Shown one piece after another: positions 13,101 through 25,147 of a DNA stretch of 64,000 nt. The notes under the pieces are model-generated. The model had not been told where the DNA came from, ran no database searches, and saw only the letters and a list, made by a program, of their open reading frames with translations. Origin of the DNA: Ananas comosus (Eukaryota; Streptophyta; Magnoliopsida; Poales; Bromeliaceae); the NCBI RefSeq assembly GCF_001540865.1, contig NC_033621.1, forward strand, positions 12,668,276 to 12,732,275, given 5' to 3'. The position numbers were made by a program, and so were the translations under genes. Within the stretch, counting starts at the first letter, position 1, and each line of letters begins with the position of its first letter.

Positions 13101-15129
13101 CGAATATGAGTGATAACTACTGAAGTGCAAAGTTTTGAAGATGGATATTGAATCTGAGAAGAAATAAAAAGTTTTTTTAGTTAGTTGATTGGTTACTTTA
13201 ATAAATTTGTACTAACTAAATCTGAAAAAGTAAACCACATCTTCATTATTTAAAGTCAAAGTATGGTTAATTGATTCAAATTAAATTAAAATAAAATGAT
13301 ACATAGTTTACTTAGTTCTGTACGTTTTTATCTTCATTTTATTTTATTATAGTTAAACTTTTATAGTAGAATGAAATGTTTTTTGGTTAGGGGATAGGGA
13401 TAGGGATAAGCCCTTATCTCTCTTTATACCCAAACGTTAATTTTTTAACTGAGAATAGTAGTTCTCGGTTATTTTCATCAACACCTCTATTTTTTATATA
13501 AAACTACCTAATATTTTTTTTTATCCCGGGAAACAATTCAATTTTCATCCAAACGCTATTTTTTTTATTTTTATATTTATACCTATTTCTGTAATAGTTA
13601 GTTCTTGCTTATACTCGAACCAAACGATACATCGGGGAACAGATACAAAGTGAATTGGGTGATTTATCAAACTGTTTTTAAGGAGAGGATGTGCTATTTA
13701 GTGATGACGTGTCGATTTGACCTTTTTGTCGTACTATGTGGTACAACTGGTCCAAGCAATAATAATACGCTCACATGGTTTGTAACGTAATGTTGGTCTC
13801 CAAAATTTCCTTTCATGCACATGCACCGCAAAAAAGGTACGACAAGGGTCAAACACGTGGGTCCCACATGAAGCTTCTCGAATTTTAAAGATAAAAAAAA
13901 TATTCAAACTTTAATTTATTATAATTATAATTTATTATAATTAAGGCGTATAACCTAACTTATTTCGCTAGATACATTTGTGTGGTTGATGCGGCATCTA
14001 AGTTATTACCACATCAGTTTACTTAATTGGACTGTAAAACTTTTTATAATAATTTAACAAATTTTAGTTGAAGTTTTAGAGCTTGAATGCCTTAGTCAAA
14101 ATAAAATAAAAAATCCGAATTAAATCTCACTTAATAGAAAGGTGAGTTGGAATGGGTTAACTTTTGTTGGATTTTAAATATTCTTTTTTACTTTTTTTTT
14201 TTTTTTTTTTTTTTGGCTCATGATTAAATTTGCATGTTGTTAATGTTTTGTTCTCGCCCTAAATATCCAAACTCCCTATTCAAATCATGTTGAAATTTTG
14301 AAACTTCAATTCAAACTAATTGGATTGGTTTGGTTTTGAATGTTATAATCCAGCTGAGTTGTAGCTTCTCATTTGTGCAAACCAATTGGGCTCTAACTTG
14401 GGCTTTTTTTTTGGTTTTTCATTTGTTTCTCACTATCTTTGGCCCACAGCCGTGCTCGGCGACGGATTCATGGCCCGCGACCTGACGATCGCCAACACCG
14501 CCGGCCCCGACAAGCACCAGGCGGTCGCCTTCCGGTCCGACAGCGACCTCTCCGTCATCGACAGCGTCGAGTTCCTCGGCCACCAGGACACCCTCTATGC
14601 TCACGGCCTCCGTCAGTTCTACACTAACTGCCGCATCTCCGGCACCGTCGACTTCATCTTCGGCAATTCTGCTGCTGTCTTCAGCAACTGCCTCATCATT
14701 GTCCTCCCGCGCCAGGTCAACCCCGAGCACGGCGAGTCCAACACCCTCACGGCCCACGGCCGCACCGACCCGGCCCAGTCGACGGGCTTCGTCTTTGACC
14801 ATTGCGTGGCCAACGGCAGCGACGACTACCTCGCACTGTACCGAAAGAATCCGTCGGTGCACCGAGTTTACCTCGGGCGACCGTGGAAGGAGTATTCGAG
14901 GACCGTGTTTCTGAACTGTTATCTGCCGGAAATCATACGACCGGAGGGGTGGTTACCGTTCAACGGGGATTTCGCGCTGAAGACGCTGTACTACGGCGAG
15001 TACCAAAGCACGGGGCCGGGCGGGCAGGTCGGCGGGAGGGTGCCGTGGAGCAGCCAAGTTCCAGCCGAGCACGTCGCGGTGTACTCGGTGGACAACTTCA
15101 TTCAGGGGGATCAATGGATTCCTACTTAA
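7198..15129 (+). CDS. PME51: Pectinesterase with N-terminal pectinesterase-inhibitor domain (PME51-like)
   Basis: Exons 7198-7850, 9687-10009 and 14450-15129 join in frame (GT-AG introns of 1836 and 4440 nt) to give 551 residues, usual for type-I plant pectinesterases. These secreted enzymes remove methyl esters from wall homogalacturonan. Seen: a hydrophobic leader (about 1-15), a Ser run and six His (24-29), an inhibitor-type pro-region with the four family cysteines (C58, C67, C123, C161), then the catalytic beta-helix from about residue 240. All active-site residues are present with family spacing: Q349 (HQAVAF), Q371 and D372 (GHQDTL), D393 (GTVDFIFGN), R469 and W471 (LGRPW). A clear RRLL-type processing site between the two domains is not seen. 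The start is the only ATG giving a signal peptide. The PME51 assignment is from remembered similarity. The gene converges on the xylan glucuronosyltransferase gene. Confidence 0.95.
7933..8690. mobile_element. AT-rich foldback element in PME intron 1, split by a MITE
   Basis: The ends resemble those at 10085-10885 and 30360-30770: 'gttaattt(c/t)a' with 'aaatatatttct' on the left, and 'atatttat...attatgtttg' running to 'aaaattaa' on the right. The MITE 7991-8339 sits inside it. It is noncoding. Confidence 0.55.
7991..8339. mobile_element. 350-bp MITE, 'GTTTGGTTnGGGG' family, copy 1
   Basis: Terminal inverted repeats: the left end is 'gcctcgtttggttagggg' and the right end is 'cccgaaccaaacggtagc'. 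It contains internal 'ccaaccaaacac' modules. Further copies are at 10435-10831 and, inverted, at 29872-30218. It is noncoding and lies in PME intron 1. Confidence 0.85.
8691..9686 (+). other. Remainder of PME intron 1
   Basis: Strongly AT-rich intron sequence ending in the acceptor 'ttcaacag' before exon 2. No further repeat or gene was recognised. Confidence 0.6.
10085..10885. mobile_element. AT-rich foldback element in PME intron 2, split by a MITE
   Basis: Same family as 7933-8690 and 30360-30770: 'agattaatttcatata' on the left, and 'tatagaaatatatttataat' then 'catataaaattaac' on the right. The MITE 10435-10831 interrupts it at 'ctttata', and 'tata' is repeated on both sides of the insertion. 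Confidence 0.6.
10435..10831. mobile_element. 'GTTTGGTTnGGGG' family MITE, copy 2
   Basis: Left end 'gcccttgtttggttgggg', right end 'cccgaactaaacggaagc', flanked by 'tata' on both sides. It is longer than copy 1 because a short 'ccaatcattatc' segment is repeated inside. Confidence 0.85.
11195..12125. mobile_element. Mutator-like foldback element ('gtggtttca' family) with a nested insertion
   Basis: Starts 'gggaaaacttcaaaaacc' and ends 'ggtttttgaagtttttcc', inverted copies of each other. The flanking 9-mers 'tttaaaata' and 'ttcaaaata' differ at one base, as expected for an old 9-bp target duplication. The element is split by the Tourist-like insertion 11257-11829 and is about 355 bp without it. 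It is noncoding and lies in PME intron 2. Confidence 0.8.
11257..11829. mobile_element. Tourist-like (PIF/Harbinger) MITE, 573 bp, TTA target duplication
   Basis: It breaks the host-element word 'gtggtttaaagtgtatc' into 'gtggttta' and 'ttaaagtgtatc', duplicating TTA. The left end is 'ggaggcgtttgg' and the right end is 'caaacgggccc'. It contains several 'gttgtttgttttgatgtaa' modules and their inverses. It is noncoding. Confidence 0.85.
12126..13379 (+). other. PME intron 2, middle part
   Basis: AT-rich intron DNA. A segment starting near 12853 ('ttttttgagggaaaacacg') weakly resembles 37098-37150. Small open frames here show no recognisable protein. Confidence 0.45.
13380..13625. mobile_element. 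Probable short MITE related to the 'GTTTGGTT' family
   Basis: The left end 'ttttttggttaggggata' and the right end 'tatactcgaaccaaacgata' are approximate inverted repeats. A central 'atcccgggaa' is present. No clear target duplication was found. Confidence 0.5.
13626..14449 (+). other. Remainder of PME intron 2
   Basis: AT-rich sequence with a T run near 14190-14213. It ends in the acceptor 'ggcccacag' before exon 3. Nothing else was recognised. Confidence 0.6.
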
Positions 15130-15613
15130 GATTAGATAAAAGGAGGAAGCATTTCTCTTTCTCTATGATCCTTGTATGAGAATAATAAGATTATAAGTAT
15201 TCAGTTTCCTTTCTCTGAGTGACTAAATCAGCATAGCATTTAATCCGTAAGCTAAAAACAAGCAAAAGAATCACAGGAACTCAGCTTTGTTATTTGTCTC
15301 ATGAAATCATGAGAACCAGTAGGGGACACAACAACTGTTCAAATAGTATCAACATGATTCCACAAGATTGACAGAGCAGGGGTTTACTGGAAACCCGGCA
15401 GAAAAATCTTATGTACCAACATTGGAATGCTGAGGAATTTATTAGCCAAAATTTGTCCGCCGTCGATACAATGAGACTGCTGAATCCAACGATACTCGAC
15501 GCAGTATATGTATTAGAGAAGTATGAGATTTCAATTTTGTATTTACCGCGACTATCGAACTATCTATAAAACTATAGAGAGAGAGAGATAGAAGAAAGAG
15601 AAAGTAGTTACAT
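15130..15613. other. Shared 3' region of the converging PME and GUX genes
   Basis: The two stop codons are 484 bases apart. Poly(A)-signal-like words are present for each strand: 'aataataagatt' at about 15181 for +, and the complement of 'tttatt' (AATAAA) at about 15436 for -. The 3' ends are therefore close and may overlap. Confidence 0.5.
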
Positions 15614-18600
15614 TCATGAGCTAGGTAGACTAGCAGTCGGCGTCTTTGGCGCGGCGCTATTGTCGGTCCAATTTGCCTCCCCCCAGTGCCACAGCATGCT
15701 CTCCCAAAAGCAAAACTTCTCAAAGCATATGTTTAGTCTTGGATCGGTTATATTCTTCTTCTTCCAGTGCCCGTCGGTGTAGTTCGCCTTCTCCGCCTGC
15801 TGCCGGTCCCACTCCAACCCCGCTTTCTGCTTCGACTTCAGGAGGCAAAATTCCTGCAACCCCTCGGGCATCCGATCGTGCACCCTCCACCAACGGGCAT
15901 GCGCTATGTCGCTCGCAAACTGCCTTAACTGCTCCACATTCCAATTGCAATCGTAGTCGCGAAAGCACAGCCACGGCTTTAGCCCTAAATAATGAAGTAC
16001 GTAAAGAACCGGTGGGTCGGCCCCAAATAGCCAAGTTTTCTTGTCCTTCACACTCTCCTCGTCTCCCTCCCAGAAGTGCTTTAAGAAGTTCATGTGTTTT
16101 GGAATTCGGTGCCACCACGTAAAAATCTCATTCAAATAACCTTGATCTCCGCCGTTGTACGACTTAATTTCGTTAATATGATCCATCAACAAGTTGAATG
16201 TGCAATTCGAGGGTTCGATGACCATAACCCCCGAGTTGAAGAGAGTCGCATTATTTCCGGTGGCAGTGATCTCAGGCATTGCAAAGAGGAAATCGATGTT
16301 CCTTAATATGAGGAGGTCGGCGTCAATGAATATTATCTTGTCGTAATCAGTGAGCTGCCAGAGCCGGAACTTGCTATAGTTCCACTCGTTGTAGGCATCA
16401 CGCTCGGCTTTAGGATTTCGGATCCTTTCAATGGTCCGCACTTTCCAGCCGGCAGCCTCGAGGCCGTGCCGGTGGTGGCCGCTAATCGACTGATCAACGA
16501 GAATCACGAGGTCCCGTGTGGACCCCGCCTGCCGGATACTCTGGGCGGCCGCGATTGCACCGCACACATACACGTGAGCTGAGTGAAGAATTGTTGCATA
16601 CGCTTCTCGCTTTCTGTCCACCGAGTACAACCTTGCTGCATAAGTAACCAAAAATTTTAAAAAAAATTACTAGTGAATCTTCAAGCTCTCAGGAAGACTT
16701 AAAATGTGAAATAATCTAGGAAAGAAAAGATCAAAATATTAACAAAATAAACATATTTGTTTAAAATTCTGATCATGAAAGCCTATGAACATCTTAATCA
16801 TGATTTGCGACTTGTACTCTGGCCATATTTGCGACTTCTGCTACGGGCATGGACATTTCCAACAAAGAAAGCACTATAGCCCCTAAGACATAAAGTTTCA
16901 TTACTCGCGATAAATAGGATTGCTCCCGTCCTATCTTTCAACATAGTTTCTATGCTGTTTGAGGTACAAAATTAAAATCTAACAACTGACCTTTTGCTTT
17001 GAGTGGAATGGCGAGTTCACAAGACCCAACAGGCAGCCGGATCTTCTCCCGCAACGTCCTCAAATCAGGTTTGTACAACCAAGCATTTCCTTCCCTTTGA
17101 ACTATGTGCTTGCATGCAAATAGATTCGGTATGGGAAAACAGTCTGTCACAAAAAGGACATGCACCTCCGCATTCCCTTTTGACGAGCCCACTGCCAGCT
17201 TCGCTGCAGAGAGCTGCAGATGAAGCCTCGCGACATCTCTTGACCAGCCATCCAATCTGTTACACGGAAGCTTAACGGCTACAAGATCGTATTGCCTCCC
17301 TACGGGGACCTCGGGATCGGGAAGGGACGGGCAAACGGGTATTTCGGTCTCTTCCTCCTCATCAATCCATTCCGGATATAGACTTTCCCAAGTAACGCTT
17401 CCCTTTGCGTGCTCGAGCCGTACCACCGAAAGTTCAGCTTGTGGTTGTATATCGTGCCAACTGTCGATCTCGGTGCTGTTGAAGTTTAGCAATGCGATTT
17501 TGAGATTTCCTTCCTTGATGTGTATATTTTGGAGGGTTTTGGATACATGATCCCATTGAACTTCCAATTTCGATACATATCGAGGGTCAGAAATGGCCCG
17601 ATCCCATAGCCACCCGACATCTACAAACCTGCATTATAATAATCACTCATTAACGATATTTAAGGTTTCAGAAAGAAGTTACAACACATGTGAAAAAAAA
17701 AAAGAAGAAGGTATAGGCGTACCGAGAACCGGAATGCATTTGATGCTCATTATAGGCTGATGGAGAATATATGAACGTTAAGAAGGTGCCACATATGATA
17801 GTGAACAGAACAAGCTTTAAGGAGCGGAATTTGCAGCTTGAACTTTTTTCCGAAATAAGAACGTTGATCTTCTCGACTTCCTTCAAAACCGTGCTTCTCG
17901 GGGCCCTTCTTTTCGTCGTGTCATCGCTGAATCAGGTAAAAGCTCATGATTTTAGTTTAGTCATTCAGAGAGAGTAACTAATCAAAGAATCAAGTAAACC
18001 TATGTGAAGTAAGACCATAAAACAAATAAGTATCTTAGTATAAAGCACCAAATCTCTATTCTCGTAGTTTCCAATAACAGCTTCGCAACCCGACCTGTTT
18101 TACGCTATTTAGCCTAATCATTCTCAGGTGCAATTGTCCACAAAATCACTCTCCCCTAGCTAGACCCTAAACTTTTGAATTTGACACGTACAATAGACAA
18201 AAAAAAAAAAAATCCTCTCCATTTAATTCATCTACTTTATATAATACTTCTCTACCAAGCATTTGGTCTAAGTTCTCCAGCTAAGTGAATGAGTCTCATG
18301 TTCAAAATGTTGATGTCGACCATAATCCAATGACACAACCCGCAACAAAAGCAGATGGTTTCTTAGACAATTATTCTTAATACCAGGAGAATATCTTCAA
18401 TATCTGAACCTCGGCACTGGGCAAATACTTCTTAATGTCATTCTCCTGAATAAGGGATCGAATTACATTATATAGTAAACATTCAAAGTAGGACGCTCGT
18501 TCAAATAAGCGATCACAAGAAGCAGAGACTAAGTAATCTATAGGAATAGTTCTAATATATCGGCAACAGACGAGATTATACAAAAAGCAGTTAATAAAAA

Positions 18601-19689
18601 ATTCAAGATTATAGCAAGAAGGTAAGTGCACAATTTCAAGTTGTATTGAGATCAAATACTTGGTAAACAAGTTTTAGAGGAAAAGATAGATTAGCCCACG
18701 ACATATTTGACTAGTCTGAAAAGGAAGAATACTTATTCAATGCGATCAAACTAACCCACTTCTGATTAACAGCTTCTGGCACAATCACAAGGAGTCAAAA
18801 TCTTGACTTCCAAATCTAAAGCACCAAACACGGAAAAAAAAAAATAATGGAAAGGGAAGACAACTGCTACATCCCAACCATACCAAACTGCTCCAGCATT
18901 TCAATTGTAGCCTCTTGTCGCTTTCCAAAAACAAGAAACAACCACGAAAAAAAAAACATCTTCTGATCATCCAAATTACGGTCATAAACGCAGGATTAAT
19001 GCAGTTTATGAAGTTACAGTGATAATTCACTGAATTTGATCGATTTAGCAGGCTCAATGAATCCATCTGTCAATATCAAAATTAGCTGTGTTAACGGAAA
19101 CACCCGTGGAGAAGTGAAGGGCGAAATTTTGGTTTCGATTCCGATTAGGGGAGCTCGTGGGTCAGGTGTAGGAGATCAAGCTCTCGATTCTTTAAAAAAA
19201 AAAAAAAAAGTAACAAATTCAATGAAAATTGGAACAATCTAAGAAAGAAAAGCAGGACATATATTGCAGAACCAAAAAAGAAAAGGAGAATCCAAAATTC
19301 CAGTAAATCTAAAGAGATAATTCACTCAATCTCACACACAAAAACCACAAAAAAGAGAAAAAATCAGAAAAAATTTAAAAAGTAGCCACAATTGGTAATC
19401 ACATAGACCAAAACAAGAGCACAAACTAATAATCCACCGTAAAATCTCTTCTCAGATATAAATAGAGAGAGAGAAACATAAAACCCACCAATAAAACATC
19501 ATGTAAACTCTAGCTTCTGAACTATCACACACATACACACACATATATATAGAGAGAGAGAGAGATAGATATAAAAATAAAATAAAAATTAAAAAAATAA
19601 AAAAAAAATTAAGAAGAGGATTACGCAGTTCCAGGCAGGCGATGGCGGGCTTCCACAGAAGCAGGAGAGAAGGCAGTCTGCCCTTTCAT
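15614..19689 (-). CDS. GUX3: UDP-glucuronate:xylan alpha-glucuronosyltransferase, GT8 family (GUX type)
   Basis: Coding exons on the - strand are 19689-19625, 17926-17723, 17628-16991 and 16635-15614. All are GT-AG and join in frame to 642 residues, close to known GUX proteins. The enzyme adds glucuronic acid side branches to xylan in the Golgi. Seen: a short basic N-terminus, a single membrane anchor at about 58-75 (type II), the GUX-typical stretch beginning FVDVGWLWDRAISDP early in exon 3, and a GT8 domain in the last exon with REAYATILHS, the metal-binding DAD at 407-409 (IFIDADLLIL), FNSGVMVIEPS and GGDQGYLNEIF. The start chosen is MKGQTAFSP; a longer in-frame start exists but falls in the leader. 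The GUX3 subgroup is a guess from memory; the family is firm. Confidence 0.94.
17927..19624 (-). other. First coding intron of GUX (1698 nt)
   Basis: Donor 'gtaatcc' after codon 21, acceptor 'tgattcag'. It holds only small unrecognised open frames and A/T homopolymer runs. No repeat of the families listed elsewhere was seen. Confidence 0.75.
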
Positions 19690-19787
19690 GTCAAACTGAT
19701 GATCGCCGGCAGCACACAAATGGCAAGCCTCATCTGAACCATCCATCAACAAACAACACCACACAAACCCATGATCATGTGAGCATC

Positions 19788-19851
<64 letters not shown>

Positions 19852-20275
19852 CTAACAACATAAAACTAATTAATTGTTCAATTAATTAATCAGATAAGTA
19901 GACATTGTTTGACATTCGTGTCAAAGATGGAGTCCAAACAGGGTTTATAATTTATACCAAATACGCAAAGAAGGGGTCAAATAAGAACAGGTCAAAAAAT
20001 TATAAAATCGAGCTAAAACTGGGGGGGAAAAATCCACAACCAAAATTGACCCAGTGGAGGGAACAATGCTCGAGCGATTCGCGGAAATTTTGCGAGAGAT
20101 TAAGCACAAAAAATTGCGAAAAAAAATTGTGAAAAAAATCGGAGCTTACCCAGTTCGCAGAGGATGCGAATAAAAAGAGACCAAGAACAGCTGTGTGCGG
20201 AGATGAGGGAAATTTTGCAGTTTGGTCCCTCTGGAATCGAGAAATGTGGGTTCGGGTCCCTCTGATAGTGTTTGA
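19690..20275 (-). promoter_or_regulatory. GUX 5' leader with a probable leader intron and short upstream ORF
   Basis: A strong donor ('gaactg|ggtaagct' context, exon end near 20150) and a T-rich acceptor ('gttgatggttcag', exon start 19733) suggest an intron of about 416 bases in the 5' leader. The leader then holds an upstream ATG at 19733 whose frame (MRLAICVLPAIISLT) stops on the TGA overlapping the main ATG. Inferred from splice signals only. Confidence 0.5.
19789..19849. repeat. (CA)n-(TA)n compound microsatellite
   Basis: CA repeats are followed by about 20 TA units, inside the inferred leader intron of GUX. Confidence 0.95.
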
Positions 20276-20302
20276 GGGGAGAGGGAGGAGTCGGTGGGAG
20301 CG

Positions 20303-20316
20303 TATTATATATATTT
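20303..20316 (-). promoter_or_regulatory. Probable TATA box of GUX
   Basis: On the - strand 'aaatatatataatacg' lies about 150 bases upstream of the inferred leader donor, followed by a C/T-rich stretch typical of plant start regions. Confidence 0.5.
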
Positions 20317-20329
20317 GGTGGGGGAGGCT

Positions 20330-22699
20330 AAAGAGGCTAAAAAAGGTACGTATTTAATTTGATATGAAAAAATAAAATAAAATATACGGTGGGGGATTGG
20401 GTGATGGATGTATTAAATGTGGTAAAGTGAATCTTCAATATTGTTTTTTTTAAAAAAAAAAAAGAAAAAAAAAAAGCATAGGTCTCCAATTTTGTGTGAT
20501 TAGTGGCCAAACCCTAGTAGGAGTGGTTAAGCTCTTTTTTTTTCTTTTCTTTTTTCTTTTTTTTTTAAAAAATTTCTTTTTAGTTTTTCACACGTTTTTT
20601 TTTATTTTTTTAATTTTTTATTTGAAGGATTAATAAAAGGGTCGGGGAATGAGATCCTCTCCGTGTGAGTCCTCTGCACTGATTTATTGATGTAGAGCCG
20701 TTCCCTACACGCACGAATTTTAAAGCATGATGATGCAGCGTGATGAGCGCGTTTATTAGGAAAAAAAAAACCTTGGAGAAGCTTTTGGTGTGGTACGACG
20801 TAATATTTAAAATATTCTAATTTTGGTATTTTAGTTTTTAATTTTTTATACACTGAATTTTTAATTTTTAATTTTTAATTTTGTTCGCCGTAATTGGATT
20901 CAAGCGCTTTATCATGACTAAAATAAAATGCTTGTTTTTTATACAGATATATTTATTTTTAACCACTACAAGCCATTATATTTACCTCCCATAAATGTGA
21001 AAAATAAAGATAGAAAACTAAAAAAAAAAGGTAAATAAAAAAAAAGTATAAAGAAACCATCTTATCACTTTGGTAACAAGGGATGGAGAAAACAAGCTGT
21101 GTTTGCTTGTGCAAAGTACAATAACCTGGAGAATAAAGGTACCCCAAAAAACAAAATAAAATAAAATAAAAATAAAAAAAAGAAAAAGTTGGAATGGTTC
21201 AAATGTAAGTTAATTATTCTGGAGTTGCTTCATTATGACCCTCTCTACAAATCATAATTTTTTTTTTAAAAAATAAATTGCTGAAGCTTCACCTGTTTCT
21301 GGTACTGGTTCATGTGCAGCTCAACATGTCCTCTAATGTAATGAAGCACCATTTGATGCTCCCAACTTATTCTTGCTTATCTTATTCTTGGACTTATTCC
21401 ACTTTTCCAGCTATTATCTGATCTGGTCCCTTCCTTGAGGACTTAACCCTGTTTTTGGTGTGCAAATGGAAGGTTCTTGGTAGATCTACTGCACAGTATG
21501 AAAAGTAAAGGGTGTAAAAAATGTATGGAGTCCGCCTTAAACTTTAGCGTTTTGTTACTGACGTAGTTATTTTACTCGCCAAAGTCCGTGCAATACCTGC
21601 CTTTCTATTTGAAGATGGGTAAGTCTGTCTCGATCTTACGCTTAGTTTAAGTATTCTATTACTTAAAAAAAAAAATTACAGATACACTCTCTCTATTCTC
21701 TCTCTCGTTTTGTCTATCTTGCATTTACTTTTTGAGGGCACGGAGGTCTGGATTAGTAAGATTGAAACAGACTTGCCCATTTTCGAGTAGAAAAGTGGGT
21801 GCCGTGTGGAGCTTTGGCGAGCAAAATTGCTAAGTCTGTAATAGATTACTGTATACAGATGCCTAAACTTTTAATTCTAACAATTTAATTTTCTAAACGG
21901 ATCCCTCTTCTTTCTTGAAGTTACTAACTATACAACTCTTTTAAAAACATATGAAAACAATAATAAAATTTAAATTGATGCTGAATTAACACAATTAGAT
22001 GAGAAAAGAAAGATTTTATTGTACTTTTAAATCGTACAGAATTATATCAAAGGAATATAATCAAAATGGTAAGGAAAATCAGAAGTTTAAATGCGCGTTT
22101 ACTACAACCCTAAAGTTGAGGGGAGTCTTTGTACCCTCTCTTTTTTTTTTCCACAAACAAGGATTGTGATCTTTTACGGCATGACAAATAATGAATACAT
22201 ACAATGGTTTATACTGTGACAATAAGTTATAAGGGACCACATGTATAAGAGATAAGCTCTAATGTGTATATATATAACCATAAATTCTACAAGGTGATGA
22301 GAAAGAAGACCCAATATAAGACAATGTGTGCTTGCTTAGGATTTGTCCTTTTATTTGTATAATAATAATTGAGGGTAAGTACAGGGGTGGAAATTAAGCT
22401 CTATTTTGAAAGAATTTATTCTACATAGATTACAAGGATGGAGACATTGCTCAAATTGAAAAAGTGTTACCTAGGAATAAAATTTGCTAAAGTGTTACCT
22501 AAGAATAAAATGTGGTCATAGGGATAGATGTTGATATATGTTGATTTGGGATATTTATTTTTGAATTAGGCCTAAAGGTGATGTAGCCTCCTTTTTTTTC
22601 CTCTTCTTTGTGGTTTTGTTATGTGCCTTTGTAATACTCCCAAGTTTTCTCATCAATTATTTATGAAAATTGCCTTATTTTGCAAAGTATAATTATGCA
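20330..22699. other. Intergenic DNA upstream of GUX, no gene seen
   Basis: AT-rich, with A and T homopolymers (20445-20475, 20535-20620). No recognisable coding exon on either strand. Confidence 0.55.
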
Positions 22700-22925
22700 C
22701 TAGCATAGTAATCTGTGCGATGCGACGGATAGATAATTAGAGAAAAAATAAAAAAAACATCGACATAAATAAGAAAACGGTGATAAAAAAAAGCGATAAT
22801 GAGAGGTGAGATTCATTTTGCCAATGAACAAAGATAACAGTCGAAAAAAGAGAAAGAAAAAAGACTTTAACTGATTCGGAATGGAGCGCATACTCAACAA
22901 TAAAGAAAAAATTGTCATGTGGCAA
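22700..22925. repeat. Dispersed noncoding repeat, second copy of 5998-6175
   Basis: Shares 'gtgcgatg', 'agataatta.agaaaaaat', 'agaaaac.gt' and 'gatgagatt'-type words in the same order as 5998-6175, with moderate divergence. The type is unknown. Confidence 0.5.
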
Positions 22926-25147
22926 TTTTAATAGGAGAAATAATGTATAGGTGTAAAAGATATAGATATAGATATATGCTAAGTCCTAATCACGATAGAA
23001 TCAAGGAAATTGAGCATGTAATGATTCTCTCAAATAGCCAACTTGCTCAAGTGAGAAGATTAAGGAGAAGTTTAAAGAGTATCCAATACCATGATGTATA
23101 AGAATTACTATTTATCTTACTATCTTTAAAAAGTGATTAATTAGGTTTGAGTCTGAACGCTCCTTACTGTTTTAAAGTAATGTGAAATAGTCGTTCTTCG
23201 GACAAAACTTCAGTGGGCAGCTCTCCAGCGACGCTTCATTGGAGAGCTCCTGATCCACCGCCACGTGTTAGTTTTGTCTCAACTCAAGAATATGCTGAGT
23301 ATTTTTTAAATCGTATGAAAAGGATTGTAATCCTTGAACTAAAAGAAAATTGATACATGATAGCTGATCGGGAGCTCCTCAACTTCCACCTAACTTTCTC
23401 CCTTGTTCTTTTCCACGTGAATTTGAATTAAAACCTTAAATTAATCAAAACTAGTGCTCTTAATTTATTTCTTTAACACATAACACGCATATTGAATTTT
23501 TTCCACTAGATAAAACACCTCCTTCTCTATTTTTAAAACCTACTTAATCATTTCTTAAAAATAAAAAATAAAAAGCTAATTTGCTCTAAAATAATTTTTT
23601 TTATTGATGACTCTAAAGAGAAACTAGCCCAATGAAGTTATGATTCAAATACTAATTACATGTTTGCTAAGATGATTCTTACCATTTAAAAATCAGGCCT
23701 ATTTTGATAATAAGTCATAAAAATTTCATTTTGGTAACTTCTATTTTATGATCCAATTAAGCAAACTTCTAATTTTGGAGTTACCATCAACATAATTATA
23801 TATATATCAATTCAACCAACTAATAAAACATTTACATTTAAAGATAACCAACTATAATCAGTGTAAAAGATGCACAACCACTCAATTTACAATTCATTAA
23901 TTACTTTTCAATAATTTAATCTCAACTTTGGTCTCATCTAACAACTGTGACATGCTCAATTTAATGCCACGCGCATGTAAGACGTAGAATGGTATCCACA
24001 ATAGTGAATGTCTCATCAATTTTACAATTTTTCTTTTTCCAAGTCAAAAAAATTAAAAAAAATTTATTATAAGTATTCGCGAGCAAATCGATTAAGATCA
24101 ATACATCTGAAGTAAAATCAAATAGAATAATTCTACAAGGATCAAACTCATAATACTTATATTTTTATTTTCGATGGGAACATCTGAATCGACAGTAATT
24201 GATAAGATTAAATATAATTTAAAGTATTTGAAGATCGTATACACTAAATTTCTCGACGCATCTGAGTGGATTAAAAATATAAACATGAAAAAAGACGATC
24301 CTATAAAAATAAAAGATAATTAATGATATATGATGTTAAACAAGCAAGCATTTTATATCGATAATTAAAATAGTTAACTTTTAAATATTCTGATCTTTAA
24401 TAAAAATATATATATATATATAATATCTAAATAAATAAAATTATATTTAATTGTATCGCTCGTCGATTGCAATGATTTGTATCAAAATAAAACAAAAATA
24501 GTAAGGCCATCTCATCATTTCGAGTATTCTCCAAAATGAAAGTTGCTAAGAAGGAAACAAATAAGAGATGGTGATTTTTTTGGCTATTTCTTTTTATAAA
24601 AAAAAGTATGTGATGGATATGATAAATAAGTAGTACTTTTTTAATTCACATGGACCAAAACCTAAAATACTTTTTACACAGGGGGTCCTACCAAATAGCT
24701 TTGAAAACTTTGTTGCCTAACTCCATATATATTATAAAAATTTAGGATTTGATCTGGTAATGACACGTGGCACCACGTCATGAGTTTTCACCAACCCAAT
24801 CTCTTTATTTAATGAACGCCAAAGCCATTTGTTAGGACCTGTTTGTTTATGTGGATTTCGAAAATTAAATTCGTAATTTTGAAAAATAAATTAATATTGT
24901 CAAGAGTAAAAAGTTTAAATTATGATAAGATACAATGTATTTGCTATCATCATAATATTAAATTTAACTCTGAAAATATTAAATTTTCTTCAAAAAATAT
25001 TCGTCGGTGTTAGTGTTTATTTCATTTAATGCATAGACTTTTGATTCTTTATCTAAATTTTGAATTTTTTCAATTTGTTTGATTTTTTACCTAATTAATA
25101 GCCTTTCTCTTATAAAATCTCAGCTCATCACTTAGTTTAATAAAAAA
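22926..25147. other. Intergenic DNA, no gene seen
   Basis: AT-rich. It includes a small palindromic 'gcagctctccagcgacgc...ggagagctcc' at about 23218-23250 that resembles the flank of the MITE at 29845-29871. Otherwise nothing was recognised. Confidence 0.5.

Noticed and set aside
14419..15179. Alternative frames over PME exon 3, including an antisense 147-codon frame
   Set aside because: They are shadows; the catalytic motifs are all in the + frame ending at 15129.
15442..16306. Frames on + and other - frames over the last GUX exon
   Set aside because: Shadows of the GT8 exon, which has all conserved motifs in one frame.
19621..19806. Longer GUX start (61-codon frame beginning MCVCVCGC)
   Set aside because: Its N-terminal part comes from the CA microsatellite, and the T-rich acceptor at 19734 makes it intron. 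MKGQTAFSP is the better start.
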